64,000 bases of DNA from an uncultured Bacteroidales bacterium (lineage in GTDB: Bacteria > Bacteroidota > Bacteroidia > Bacteroidales > FEN-979). The stretch lies in assembly GCA_903877385.1 (NCBI GenBank), contig CAIRDP010000053.1, positions 62,001 to 126,000 of the forward strand, read 5' to 3'. Below, piece by piece: positions 44,331-53,819 of this stretch. Numbering within the stretch: the stretch's first letter is position 1; every line of letters begins with the position of its first letter. The notes under the pieces were generated by a model that saw only the letters and a list, made by a program, of their open reading frames with translations, made no database searches and was not told where the DNA came from. The position numbers were made by a program, and so were the translations under genes.

Positions 44331-46661
44331 TTATTGAATAATTATTTTTTCAGTCCTGGCAAACGTGTCGGTCTTGATATGTAATAAATATATTCCCCCG
44401 GGGATTGAAAGATTCAGATGATCTTTCAAATTATTACCGGGATTGTCGTATGTTTTCCTGTATAGCTCACGTCCCGACAGATCTGTAATATCAATTTTCA
44501 CGTCTTGATTCCCAAGATTGTTCATCAGTAAGTCCATCGAGCCCCTGGAAGGATTGGGTTGAATACTCACTGTACAATCTTTTGATATCTCAGTTACACC
44601 GGTACATTCATCAAATGAAATATGCACAGTATCATTGGTAACGCCCGAGCAAGGTGAAGGAGAATGAGCTGACAATATTAAATCAACACCATTTAATTTA
44701 TCCTGGGTCCAGGGAACGTACTGGGTAACCAGGTTATCGACCGGATTGGTAAAATATCCGTCACCAAGGGTCGACCACATTGACTCATCATAATTCAAGG
44801 CGATGCCATGAACTGTAAATTCAGTAGTATAAGAACAATAAATCGTATCATTCCCGGCAAAAGCCGTGGCTTTATTATGAACGGTTATAAAAACAGAATC
44901 CTTCACAGTCTTTGTCCCGTCACTAACAGAAACGATAAACCTGGACGATACCTGGGGCGCTGCTGCCGGATTTTTCAGAGTTGAAGCAAACCCGGCCGGG
45001 TTTGATGTCCATGAATAAGTATAAGTACCTGATCCGCCGGCAACCAGGCAGTCAAGATGTGTGCTGTCGCCCTGGCAGATCGAGAAAGGATTGGCGGTGG
45101 CAGCGACACTCAGCAAATTAAAAAAATTAAACGAGGCAACTCTTGTAAGCCAGCTTGCGCCCATCCCGGTCAGGTATTGCTGGGTATACCAGAACGTGGT
45201 TCCGTCAACCGGATCGACTGTCATGGAGCTGTAATCTCCCCAGCGGCAGGTACTCCCCCCGTCCAATGATGTATTTGATCCGGTGCCGTATACGATTCCC
45301 CTTTCGGGAATCGACATCGTATTCAACGCATCAGTCTTCATCCTTCCGGTATATTTAATAGAAGGATACATGCTGCTGCTCGAAATGGAGAAACCAAGGG
45401 CTATGTTATTGGCAGTATCCATTGCAGCACTAGCCATCCAGCGGCATTTGCCGTCACCCGGTGCATAGGTTGACTGCTGGTAAACACTCCAGGGGTTCCC
45501 TGTGGTTTTCTGTAATTCATACCAGCGGAGACCTGCAATATTGGAACCTGCGTTCACAGTATGGGTGCATACCATCGACCAATGGTCACTGAACTGGCGA
45601 AACTGCAACCTGTACATCAGGCGGTCCGACATGACTTCGGCCGGCGTGGTTGTTCCTTTTTGAGGGATTCCTCCCAGGCTTGAATTGAATGAAGCTACAG
45701 GCAGCTGAAGATAATTCCCGAATGTGGAATTTGACGGATTCGTCCAGTCGGCATGAAATTCGTACACGCCCAGATAAGGAGGGGATTGGTTCATATAAAC
45801 AAAATAATTCGGGGTTCCCACCGGTGGTAGTTCTCCGTCACAACTCGACGGAAGAAGCGAATATGCATTATTTGATGCCGGTAATGTAAAATACACCATT
45901 TGGGCTGATGGAGTACCTGCAATCATGGCAGCGCGGTCAAAAACAGCCTGCCCTGTGCCTGCATAACCGTTTGGGAAACGGTTGACCGACATATAATACC
46001 CATCAGGCCAGATCCCGAATTTGGGATAATCGGGTAAGCCGTTAAAAGAATATTCCCAGCGATACCAGCTCCCTGTCGGATCATTCGTCTGTGAAACGGC
46101 AATCATCACATAATTATACCCCGTGGGATATGATAACTGGGAAAAAAACCATCGGTCCGCATCCGCATCATACATTACAACACCATCCCCTCCGTTCATG
46201 TTGTTCGGCATCCCATTCCAGATAACCGAGTTGCTGACAGGACCTAAAAGCTTCGTTCCTGACTTATCATAAATTGAAAAATGACAGTTTACAAGGGCGA
46301 AATAATTATTGGGCCCGATTTGTCCGGTAACATCCGGGGGATCATACCCCTGGGAGTTACTGTTACCGTCAAAATTTGCTATGATCGTATCCTGTGAGGT
46401 GGCTCTTAATTTAATGTCATTCCTCACCAAGGGGTCTTTCCAGTCAGCAGGAAACTGCTCGTTGTGTTTTTTATTCGCATTAAAATGATTCAGGATCACT
46501 TTCCAGGAATTATCGGCTTTCTCGGGAACGGTTTTTACCAGGTCCCTTAAGGGGGGTGTCACGTCAAAATAGACAGGTTTAATTATCTCCGGGCCTGTTT
46601 GGGCGAAAGTATAATGGGCCAACAGGAAACAAAACAGTACCAATAATAATGAACTTCTCAT
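44331..46661 (-). CDS. T9SS-exported surface protein with one PKD-like repeat (paralogue B)
   Basis: 776 residues, tandem to paralogue A (36 bases upstream of it in the transcript). Signal peptide ends near TFAQT. PVYFDVTPPLRDLVKTVPEKADNSWK matches the pro-region of A, and the N-terminal domain again has DVTGQIGPNNYFALVNCHFSIYDKSG, DRWFFSQLSYP, YPKFGIWPDGYYMS and WGDYSSMTVDPV. Only one PKD-like repeat is present (GGSGTYTYSWTSNPAGF). The end, SIQPNPSRGSMDLLM through GGIYLLHIKTDTFARTEKIII, is a type A T9SS sorting domain. The two look like one duplication followed by gain or loss of a PKD unit. Confidence 0.85.
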   Translation of the reverse strand: MRSSLLLVLFCFLLAHYTFAQTGPEIIKPVYFDVTPPLRDLVKTVPEKADNSWKVILNHFNANKKHNEQFPADWKDPLVRNDIKLRATSQDTIIANFDGNSNSQGYDPPDVTGQIGPNNYFALVNCHFSIYDKSGTKLLGPVSNSVIWNGMPNNMNGGDGVVMYDADADRWFFSQLSYPTGYNYVMIAVSQTNDPTGSWYRWEYSFNGLPDYPKFGIWPDGYYMSVNRFPNGYAGTGQAVFDRAAMIAGTPSAQMVYFTLPASNNAYSLLPSSCDGELPPVGTPNYFVYMNQSPPYLGVYEFHADWTNPSNSTFGNYLQLPVASFNSSLGGIPQKGTTTPAEVMSDRLMYRLQFRQFSDHWSMVCTHTVNAGSNIAGLRWYELQKTTGNPWSVYQQSTYAPGDGKCRWMASAAMDTANNIALGFSISSSSMYPSIKYTGRMKTDALNTMSIPERGIVYGTGSNTSLDGGSTCRWGDYSSMTVDPVDGTTFWYTQQYLTGMGASWLTRVASFNFFNLLSVAATANPFSICQGDSTHLDCLVAGGSGTYTYSWTSNPAGFASTLKNPAAAPQVSSRFIVSVSDGTKTVKDSVFITVHNKATAFAGNDTIYCSYTTEFTVHGIALNYDESMWSTLGDGYFTNPVDNLVTQYVPWTQDKLNGVDLILSAHSPSPCSGVTNDTVHISFDECTGVTEISKDCTVSIQPNPSRGSMDLLMNNLGNQDVKIDITDLSGRELYRKTYDNPGNNLKDHLNLSIPGGIYLLHIKTDTFARTEKIIIQ

Positions 46662-46790
46662 TGTGATGATTTCCTTTAAAATGGATTAAAAATATTTGTT
46701 AAAATCAAACGGGTCAGTAACCTGCAGCTAAAGTACTCAATCTTCCTGAGTAAACATTTAATTTTAATTAATTGACTTATCTTTACCTAC

Positions 46791-47621
46791 ATGGAACAAC
46801 TCTTCAAAATATCAAAACTTGGCATCACAGAAGTGCGGGAACTTTCTGCCAAAGACGACAAACCTCATATTCATGATTTTGAAGAGTTGCTGATCGTGAT
46901 GGATGGGGAGGTTGAGCATTTTATTGATTTTAAATCAAAAAAACTGCCTGCTCCATTTATCAGTTTTGTTTCACAGGGGAAAGCACATGTTGTGAAGCCA
47001 TGCGAAAAAGATGGCCTCTGCAATATGTGGATGATTCAGTTTAAAAGCGAATTCATCCCCGAAACGACTTTCCAGTTGTATTCTTATTATCACGACCATG
47101 CCAATATTGAAATGCAGTCAGGAGCACGTTTCGACCAGATGGTTGCATTATGTGAAATGATGTACTTCGAAATGCAGCAGCCCATTCCTGATTTTGCTGT
47201 GATAAGGCAAATGTTAAACTTATTGTTCACGATGATTGAATCGAAACGAAAAATAGCTGAACCCGTCGAGAATAGTCTGCAGAAAACGCAAAATATCACC
47301 TTTAAAAACTTCCTGAAGATCCTGGAAGAGAATTTCCGCAGGCCTGAAGGTGTAGAATTTTATTCCGGGAAACTGTTTATGTCGGCCCGCAACCTCAACC
47401 TCATATGCAGGAATATTTTGCAAAAAAGCGTTTCGGAGATCATTGAAACAAGGAAAATGATTGAAGCGAAAAATATGCTGCTGCATACAGGGAAGACCGT
47501 TTCGGAGATCGGTTATGAACTGGGCTACAATGAAAAGGCTTATTTTTCCAATGTATTTAAGAAGAAAACCGGACAAACCCCTACCGGGTTCCGTGAGGAG
47601 ATGCACAGGCTCATTTCCTGA
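46791..47621 (+). CDS. AraC-family transcriptional regulator
   Basis: 276 residues. The N-terminal cupin-like half has HIHDFEELLIVMDGEVEHFIDFKSKK, the sensing domain of AraC regulators. The C-terminal ~100 residues show the double helix-turn-helix: FMSARNLNLICRNILQKSVSEIIETRKMIEAKNML, then KTVSEIGYELGYNEKAYFSNVFKKKTGQTPTGFRE. It precedes a SnoaL-like lipoprotein and a YgiD-type dioxygenase gene on the same strand and may regulate them. TATCTTTA (one mismatch to the -7 box) lies 9 bases before the ATG. Confidence 0.95.
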   Translation: MEQLFKISKLGITEVRELSAKDDKPHIHDFEELLIVMDGEVEHFIDFKSKKLPAPFISFVSQGKAHVVKPCEKDGLCNMWMIQFKSEFIPETTFQLYSYYHDHANIEMQSGARFDQMVALCEMMYFEMQQPIPDFAVIRQMLNLLFTMIESKRKIAEPVENSLQKTQNITFKNFLKILEENFRRPEGVEFYSGKLFMSARNLNLICRNILQKSVSEIIETRKMIEAKNMLLHTGKTVSEIGYELGYNEKAYFSNVFKKKTGQTPTGFREEMHRLIS

Positions 47622-47726
47622 AATCACAACACTTATACCGAATACTATTACCCTTTGCCCTGCAAATGGTTGCAATTTTGCACCGTCAACCAAACAATTC
47701 AGTAATCACACTTAAAAACAGACAAA

Positions 47727-48323
47727 ATGAGCAAACTAATTATTTCTATAAATGCATTGATTGTAACGATAATCCTGGCAGTAGTTGTAACTTTAAGCAG
47801 TTGTAACAGCGGGAATACAATTTCTGTAAGTAAAACAGAAATTGATTCACTCAGGAATCAGATCAAGGAAATGACTGCCGGCAATCAGTTGCTTGCAAAG
47901 AACCTCGTCACATTTGACACTCTGGATTATACAGTTTTCAGCAATCAGCAGTGGGTAAGGTTGCATGAAAGCCATTCGAAAGACATCAAAGTCAACTGGC
48001 CCGACGGACACTTCACCATGGGGATTGAACGTCATATTTCTGATTTAAAATCCATGTTTGTTTATGCACCTGATACCAGGATCAAACAACATCCTGTAAG
48101 ATTTGGAAGCAGCAATGGAGAGTGGACTGCCGTGACCGGGATCATGGAAGGAACTTTCAGCAAACCTATGCCAATCGGCGGCGGAAAGTTTATTCAGCCT
48201 ACCGGGAAATCATTCAAACTGCCAATGTGTACTATAGGACATTGGAAAGACGGTGTTATGATCGAAGAATATTTATTCTGGGACAATCAGACCTATATGA
48301 ATCAACTAGGCTTAGGTAAATAA
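47727..48323 (+). CDS. SnoaL/NTF2-like lipoprotein (ester cyclase type)
   Basis: 198 residues. The N-terminus has a signal with lipobox VTLSSCNSG (Cys26), then a short coiled coil (SKTEIDSLRNQIKEM). The C-terminal domain (~70-198) has HESHSKDIKVNWPDGHFTMG, HISDLKSMFVYAPDTRIK, VTGIMEGTFSKPM and IGHWKDGVMIEEYLFWDNQTYMNQLGL, the pattern of SnoaL-like ester cyclase/polyketide-cyclase folds. The fold is used by cyclases, dehydratases and binding proteins; the reaction is not inferable. The upstream region holds nested inverted repeats around TGCAATTTTGCA and GGTTG/CAACC. Confidence 0.8.
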   Translation: MSKLIISINALIVTIILAVVVTLSSCNSGNTISVSKTEIDSLRNQIKEMTAGNQLLAKNLVTFDTLDYTVFSNQQWVRLHESHSKDIKVNWPDGHFTMGIERHISDLKSMFVYAPDTRIKQHPVRFGSSNGEWTAVTGIMEGTFSKPMPIGGGKFIQPTGKSFKLPMCTIGHWKDGVMIEEYLFWDNQTYMNQLGLGK

Positions 48324-48365
48324 AACTATTAAATCATTAACACTTTATCGTTTAAAAGACTTACC

Positions 48366-49190
48366 ATGGCAAGGATATTTTCAAAACATTTTCCCGATAC
48401 CGAACTGATGCCTGTGCTCTTTGTCGGACACGGAAGCCCCATGAATGCTATAGAGGAAAATGAATTTGTTGAGGGATGGAGGGAGGTTGCCAAATCTTTG
48501 CCAAAACCAAACGCCATTTTATGTGTATCGGCCCATTGGGAGACGAGAGGAACTTCGGTATCGGTTACAGAAAAACCAAGGACTATACATGATTTCGGAG
48601 GATTTCCCCAGGAACTGTTTGAAGTGCAATATCCGGCAATGGGGAGTCCTGAGCTGGCTGAAGAAGCCGTCAGGATTATAAAAAGAACTGAAATCAGGCC
48701 GGATGAGAAATGGGGGCTTGATCATGGATGCTGGAGTGTTCTTATAAGGATGTTTCCTGAAGCGGATATCCCTGTAGTCCAGTTGAGCCTTGATTACTCC
48801 CGGCCTGCACAGTTCCATTACGAACTTGCCAAAGAGCTCCTGCCACTCAGGAAACAGGGAGTTCTGATAATCTGCAGCGGGAATCTGGTCCACAATCTCA
48901 GAATGGTGGACTGGAACAGGATGAATGAACCCGGATATGGCTTTGACTGGGCGATAGAAGCCAATGAAAAGATGAAAAAATTCATCCTTTCAAACGACCA
49001 TCAATCATTGATTAATTTCGGGCAACAGGGTAAAGCATTCAACCTTGCCATCCCCACACCCGAACATTTCCTGCCGCTGCTTTATACACTGGCTTTAAAA
49101 GGGGAAAATGAAAAAACAGAATTCTTCAACGATATGCCTGTCATGGGCTCGCTTACGATGACATCCCTGAAGATCTCCCCGGGAAAATAA
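48366..49190 (+). CDS. ygiD: 4,5-DOPA-extradiol-dioxygenase family protein (YgiD-like)
   Basis: 274 residues, typical for the family. The class III extradiol/LigB fold shows FVGHGSPMNAIEEN, VSAHWETRG, HDFGGFPQELFEVQYPA, GLDHGCWSVL and CSGNLVHNLR. The metal ligands of E. coli YgiD fall at His22, His57, His176 and His234 here, and all are present. E. coli YgiD is a Zn-dependent DOPA dioxygenase in vitro; the natural substrate is uncertain and may be another catecholic compound or none. It is the third gene after the AraC regulator. The transcript converges with the antiporter gene, whose stop codon is 8 bases away. Confidence 0.93.
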   Translation: MARIFSKHFPDTELMPVLFVGHGSPMNAIEENEFVEGWREVAKSLPKPNAILCVSAHWETRGTSVSVTEKPRTIHDFGGFPQELFEVQYPAMGSPELAEEAVRIIKRTEIRPDEKWGLDHGCWSVLIRMFPEADIPVVQLSLDYSRPAQFHYELAKELLPLRKQGVLIICSGNLVHNLRMVDWNRMNEPGYGFDWAIEANEKMKKFILSNDHQSLINFGQQGKAFNLAIPTPEHFLPLLYTLALKGENEKTEFFNDMPVMGSLTMTSLKISPGK

Positions 49191-49197
49191 ACCGGTA

Positions 49198-50637
49198 TTA
49201 ACCCTTGGGCCCGGGTTCTGCCCAACCTGGCTTTTTGAAGAACCTGAAAAGCCAGAATGGCAGCATCCAGATGAATGTCCCTATGATCATCATCAGAAAA
49301 TATCCCCAGAAAGAGATATTTGTGACCCCACTGGGACGGCTCAGGGCCATGATTCCCGAAAAGACTGTTGAAAAGAAACCAAGGCCGGCAATGATCCACA
49401 CTCCGGGCTTCCCTCCCATGATCTTAAAAGGCCTGAGGGTATCCGGCTGCTTGTAACGCAGCTTGATGACAGCGGCAAAAATAGGCAGGTAATAAATACA
49501 TAAAAGTGTAGTGGTATAGGATGAAAATACCCAGTAAACTTCATTGATCCCAGGTATCACTGCCATTGCAATTGCCAGGAATGTTATGAGGATTCCCTGG
49601 ACCATCAGTGTGCCGGTAGGAGAACCGTACTTGTTTTCTTTACGGAAAAATGCAGGCAGGGTCCCTGCTTTCGAGATCGGCACCATGCTTAACAATGGCC
49701 CAAGCATCCAGGTACTCATCAATGATATTCCGCCTATGGCCAGGAGAATGGCCATGACAGGGACGGCCCATTTCATTCCGAAAGCTGCGAACATGGTCTC
49801 TGTAACCTGGATCACACCCCCGTTAAGGGAGATATCCTTCAGCGGGATGACAATCGCGATGGGCAGTGTTCCAAGAACACTCAGAACAAAGATGAGGATT
49901 GTCGCAAACAACATCGCCCGGGGATATGACTTCTGAGGATTTGAAACCTGGCTGGCATAGTAGCCCGACATCTCGATCCCGGCAAATGTAAGGATGATGG
50001 AGGATGAATAGACAAGTGCGCCTATATTCAGTTTGGGGACAAGTCCCGACCATGTAAAAGGCGGCAGCTGGCTGGGCTTGCCGGTAATGATCCATGCCAG
50101 GCCAAGGAGGATCAGCACGAGAGAAGGAATAATTGCACCCAGTAGCGTCCCTGTGGAGCTCAATTTTGCCGCGATTGCCGGACCGAGGAAATTGAACAGG
50201 GTGAGGCCCCACCATACTACCAGCATCACTATGGCAAGGAAAACCTGGTTTGGCATTCCAAGGATATGGGCGTGAGGGTCGGGGCTGAAAATATAGGCAA
50301 CCGAAACTGCAATAAAAGAGAGTACAGTCGGATACCAGGGGATATTCTCAACTACGACTGCCCAGATTGCCATAAAACCGGTTTTTGTATTGAACGCTTC
50401 CTCTATCCATGAATAAATACCGCCCGCACTGGGCCAGGCTGAGGCCAGTTCTGCCGATACCAGGGCGAGAGGAAGAAGAAAGAGAAAAGAGCCTACAAAA
50501 TACCAGGTGATCAATTGCCAGCCTTCATCGGCCATGCTAGGGTAATTTCTGACCGATAAAACGGCCGCAACACTGATCATGGACAGCATCAGCACGCCCA
50601 TGGTCTTCTTTTTCGGTGTTTGTTGGAGATCGCTCAT
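49198..50637 (-). CDS. APC amino-acid antiporter (GadC-like)
   Basis: 479 residues from MSDLQQTPKK, with about twelve hydrophobic segments. The start of helix 1, MGVLMLSMISVAAVLSVRNYPSMADEG, and SAELASAWPSAGGIYSWIEEAF are close to the glutamate:GABA antiporter group of the APC superfamily (GadC). It is directly downstream (11 bases) of an AdiA-like decarboxylase in one transcript. Together the enzyme and antiporter fit an acid-resistance system: uptake of an amino acid, intracellular proton-consuming decarboxylation, and export of the amine. The substrate pair is set by the decarboxylase and is not certain. Confidence 0.9.
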   Translation of the reverse strand: MSDLQQTPKKKTMGVLMLSMISVAAVLSVRNYPSMADEGWQLITWYFVGSFLFLLPLALVSAELASAWPSAGGIYSWIEEAFNTKTGFMAIWAVVVENIPWYPTVLSFIAVSVAYIFSPDPHAHILGMPNQVFLAIVMLVVWWGLTLFNFLGPAIAAKLSSTGTLLGAIIPSLVLILLGLAWIITGKPSQLPPFTWSGLVPKLNIGALVYSSSIILTFAGIEMSGYYASQVSNPQKSYPRAMLFATILIFVLSVLGTLPIAIVIPLKDISLNGGVIQVTETMFAAFGMKWAVPVMAILLAIGGISLMSTWMLGPLLSMVPISKAGTLPAFFRKENKYGSPTGTLMVQGILITFLAIAMAVIPGINEVYWVFSSYTTTLLCIYYLPIFAAVIKLRYKQPDTLRPFKIMGGKPGVWIIAGLGFFSTVFSGIMALSRPSGVTNISFWGYFLMMIIGTFIWMLPFWLFRFFKKPGWAEPGPKG

Positions 50638-50648
50638 GGAATTGAAGT

Positions 50649-52931
50649 TTAATCTTTTATACAATACATTCGATAGGTACCATTCTCATTTTCAATCCCG
50701 TGGATATCGTGTTCGAAACCGGGAAACTGGTTGTCAAAATCCTGGAGGGTTTTTAAATAGGCCAAAACAGGCTCATTTATCAAGCCGGCGCGTTCACCGC
50801 CCATGAGTAACGGAATTCCCGGCGGATATGGGACAATCCCCCCGGCCATTATCCTCCCCTGGGACTGTTCAAGGGAAACCCTTTCTACATTGTTTTTAAC
50901 CAGGTGGCTGTATGCCTCGGCCGGTGTCATCACCGGTTCGGGCAAGGACGAAAATGCTTCATCCAGAAGCTGCAGCTGTCTTGAATTACGCTTGAATTCA
51001 TGCATCTCACGCGCAAGCTGTGGCAGTGATTTCCCCTTGTAAACCCCGGAATATTTTTCAACCAGGTCAGGAAAAACATCCTCAAGCATGGCATTTTCAT
51101 CATACAGGGTCTTGAAACTGAAAAACCTTGTGGTTAATGTTCCCCACTTTCCCTTGGTTATACCCATTGAAAAAAGGAATAGCAAGCTGTAATCGCCCGA
51201 CTTTTCGTTGATTATTCCTTCGCAATCCAGGTATTTGACCAGGAGTGCAGCCGGTATGCCCCATTGCGAGAGGGATCCGTCACGCTCCACGCCTGGTGTC
51301 AGTACGCTTACTTTTATAGGATCCAGCATGGCGTATCCGTCATCGATATCTCCGAAGCCATGCCAGCTCTCCCCGGGATGAAGAACCCAGCAGGAGGGTT
51401 CCCTGGTCAGCAATTCAATCGGGGCATCTGCAAAGTTAATACGCTTCCCGGTAGCCGGGTTGGTGACCTCATCGGGCTGCCACATCTCAAACCACCAGTC
51501 TTTCGTATTATCACTCATGATCTTCCTGCGTATCCTCGCCATCGTAGTGCGGAAGGTAACGGCTTCCATGATGCTTTCATCGGTAAGGGCCTTACCCATC
51601 GGCCCGTCCATCATCTTTGCCGAAACATCACAGGATGCAATGATGGCATATGAAGGTGAAGTTGATGTATGCATCATGAATGATTCATTGAACCTGTTGT
51701 GCTCTATGGGATCACGCCCTTCTTTGACATGCACCATCGAAGCCTGGGAAATTGCCGCCAGCAGCTTATGGGTTGACTGGGAGGCAAAAACTGTGGGAGC
51801 ATCAGGATCCCTTACCCCATCCCTCATTCCGTAGCGGTCCCTGTATATCGGGTTGAACCTGGCATAAGCATACCAGGCTTCATCAAAATGAAGCCTTGGA
51901 ACTATCTTCCCTAATAGTTGCTCCACTTCCACGGCATTATAGCAAACCCCGTCGTAAGTAGAATTTGTTACGACTGCATATACCGGGGCCGCTGACTTGT
52001 CGGGGACCAGGGGGCATTCACTGATCTTTTTCCTGATGGTAACGGCGTTCATCTGGTCTTTACGGATAGGTCCTATGATACCCAGGTGATTCCTTACCGG
52101 GATCATCCATACCGGCCTGGCACCTGTGAGGATGGTCGAATGCTCCAGTGATTTATGGCAGTTACGGTCAATAAGCACCACATCTCCCTCCACGGCACAG
52201 GCCATGAAGATGATCTTGTTCGCAGTGGAGGTTCCATTGGTAACATAATACGTGCGGTCGGCGCCAAACACTTTTGCAGCAAACCGTTCTCCCGCTCCTA
52301 TCGCCCCTGAATGATCGAGAAGGGAGCCCAGTTCCCCAACAGAGATGGAGAGGTCGGAACGAAACAACTGTTCCCCGAAGAAATTATAAAATATCCGGCC
52401 GGCCGGAGATTTCAGAAAAGCTGTACCCCCGGTATGGCCTGGAGTATGCCAGGAATACTCAAAGTCGTCGGCAAAATTGACCAGGGCTTCGAAAAAAGGA
52501 GGGAGCAAGCGGTTCCGGTACCTGCGTGCGGCCGCTTCTACACGTCCCGCAATAAAATCACGGGTATCTTCAAGGATCCAGAAATTTTCGGAAATGATCC
52601 TTTCAATTTCCAATGGGATTGTTATCAGCACATCAGGCCGTATCGATAAAAAAATCGGGATCTCATGGTTCCTGCTGCGGATGTTCAGGATCAGTTTCTG
52701 TGCCAGGTTCCGGTTCTCGACGATCAAAGGGTCCCAGTCAACTATCACCGCATCAAGTTCCGGTAACCTGATAATGCCTGACAAAGCCGATTCAAATGAT
52801 TTCCATTCCGTTACGTTGACTTCGATATCGTTCATCTTCCTGATCAGCTCATGCATGGCATGACCTCCCGGAGTTTCTTTTGACAATTCGTCATCCACAA
52901 TAGCGATGCTCAGTTTTTCATACAGATACAT
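50649..52931 (-). CDS. Fold-type I Orn/Lys/Arg decarboxylase (AdiA-like, PLP)
   Basis: 760 residues. The N-terminal ~130 residues form the wing (REC-like) domain (IAIVDDELSKETPGG). The PLP domain has VTNGTSTANKI, DRNCHKSLEHS, TNSTYDGVCYN, Asp350 (LHFDEAWYAY, pyridine-N ligand) and Lys389 (SQSTHKLLAA, Schiff base). The C-terminal part with GITKGKWGTL and FPGFEHDIHG resembles AdiA more than CadA, so arginine is a plausible substrate but not proven. It uses one proton per substrate and forms an amine plus CO2. The start has an unusually perfect Shine-Dalgarno AAGGAGGT at 52942-52935, rare in this genome background. Confidence 0.9.
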   Translation of the reverse strand: MYLYEKLSIAIVDDELSKETPGGHAMHELIRKMNDIEVNVTEWKSFESALSGIIRLPELDAVIVDWDPLIVENRNLAQKLILNIRSRNHEIPIFLSIRPDVLITIPLEIERIISENFWILEDTRDFIAGRVEAAARRYRNRLLPPFFEALVNFADDFEYSWHTPGHTGGTAFLKSPAGRIFYNFFGEQLFRSDLSISVGELGSLLDHSGAIGAGERFAAKVFGADRTYYVTNGTSTANKIIFMACAVEGDVVLIDRNCHKSLEHSTILTGARPVWMIPVRNHLGIIGPIRKDQMNAVTIRKKISECPLVPDKSAAPVYAVVTNSTYDGVCYNAVEVEQLLGKIVPRLHFDEAWYAYARFNPIYRDRYGMRDGVRDPDAPTVFASQSTHKLLAAISQASMVHVKEGRDPIEHNRFNESFMMHTSTSPSYAIIASCDVSAKMMDGPMGKALTDESIMEAVTFRTTMARIRRKIMSDNTKDWWFEMWQPDEVTNPATGKRINFADAPIELLTREPSCWVLHPGESWHGFGDIDDGYAMLDPIKVSVLTPGVERDGSLSQWGIPAALLVKYLDCEGIINEKSGDYSLLFLFSMGITKGKWGTLTTRFFSFKTLYDENAMLEDVFPDLVEKYSGVYKGKSLPQLAREMHEFKRNSRQLQLLDEAFSSLPEPVMTPAEAYSHLVKNNVERVSLEQSQGRIMAGGIVPYPPGIPLLMGGERAGLINEPVLAYLKTLQDFDNQFPGFEHDIHGIENENGTYRMYCIKD

Positions 52932-52934
52932 GAA

Positions 52935-52942
52935 ACCTCCTT
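52935..52942 (-). promoter_or_regulatory. Perfect Shine-Dalgarno sequence of the decarboxylase
   Basis: AAGGAGGT on the minus strand, 3 bases from the ATG (GGAGG core 4 bases away). Other genes in the window lack such a match, which supports the chosen start and marks this gene as atypical. Confidence 0.75.
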
Positions 52943-53202
52943 TGTTATTATGTAAATAAAATAATATAATGCTGAATCTCTTCTGGTGTGCCGAAGATTC
53001 CGGAGAAAGGGACTTGGTATGGGATTCATACCCATGGTTTGATATTCAGAGTAAAATTAATTAAATTTTCAATTATTTTATAATTTTATATGCTATTTTA
53101 GTTGCTTTATAAGATTATTTCGTATTTAAGAGGTATTTGTTTTTTCACGGGGCTATAAATAAGCTGAACCATGCTCATCCCTTTGAAATGTAATCAGCAA
53201 GT

Positions 53203-53655
53203 ATGAAGTTCAGGATAAAAGAATGGATCCGGCGATATGCCTGGGCGGAAGTATTCAGTACACTCCTCACCTTTCTCTGCGGATGGGCCTCGTCATGGTT
53301 TACAAAAAATTCTGTTGTAATTGCTTATGCCGGGACGATAGGCGCTGCGGCAGGGTTTTATGGTTTTATCTTTATCAGTGATATTTACAAAAGTTATTTA
53401 AAACATGAACCGGAAACAATCCGGGTAAAAATCCTGCTAATTGTCAGGTGTCTGAGGAATATAGGATTTGAATTCGGCTTTGCCGAACTGCTTGATTTCC
53501 TCGTAGTACGTCCATTTTGCCTTCTGTACGGACCTGTCATTTTGAAAAATTACTTCTGGGGGGTCCTGGCTGGGAAGACAATTGCCGATATCATTTTTTT
53601 TACTCTTTCCATTCTTATGTTCGAGATCCGGAAAAAACATTTTCATTGGTTCTGA
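53203..53655 (+). CDS. Hypothetical four-helix membrane protein
   Basis: 150 residues with a basic N-terminus (MKFRIKEWIRRYAWAE) and about four hydrophobic segments: ~16-33, 38-58, 86-118 (with LIVRCLRNIGFEFGFAELLDFLVV) and 120-143. The ending RKKHFHWF is basic. I do not recognise a family. It lies between the decarboxylase (divergent) and a porin (same strand), so a part in the same acid/amine transport theme is only a neighbour-based guess. The 271 bases upstream are very AT-rich, with no exact promoter element seen. Confidence 0.6.
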   Translation: MKFRIKEWIRRYAWAEVFSTLLTFLCGWASSWFTKNSVVIAYAGTIGAAAGFYGFIFISDIYKSYLKHEPETIRVKILLIVRCLRNIGFEFGFAELLDFLVVRPFCLLYGPVILKNYFWGVLAGKTIADIIFFTLSILMFEIRKKHFHWF

Positions 53656-53819
53656 TGATTGCTTGTCTATGCAAAAAAAATAGTTTCTTTCAGGTTTCAT
53701 GAACAGGCTTGAACCTGATCCCTGTTAACGATATCGTTTAAGAGGCTGGTGGATCAAAATACAGCACAGATCAGCCAAAAAATACAAAAACAAATAACAT
53801 GAACCAATAATCAAACAAT

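Noticed and set aside
53040-53140. AT-rich stretch as a replication origin
   Set aside because: No DnaA-box cluster was seen, and no dnaA, dnaN or parAB genes are near.
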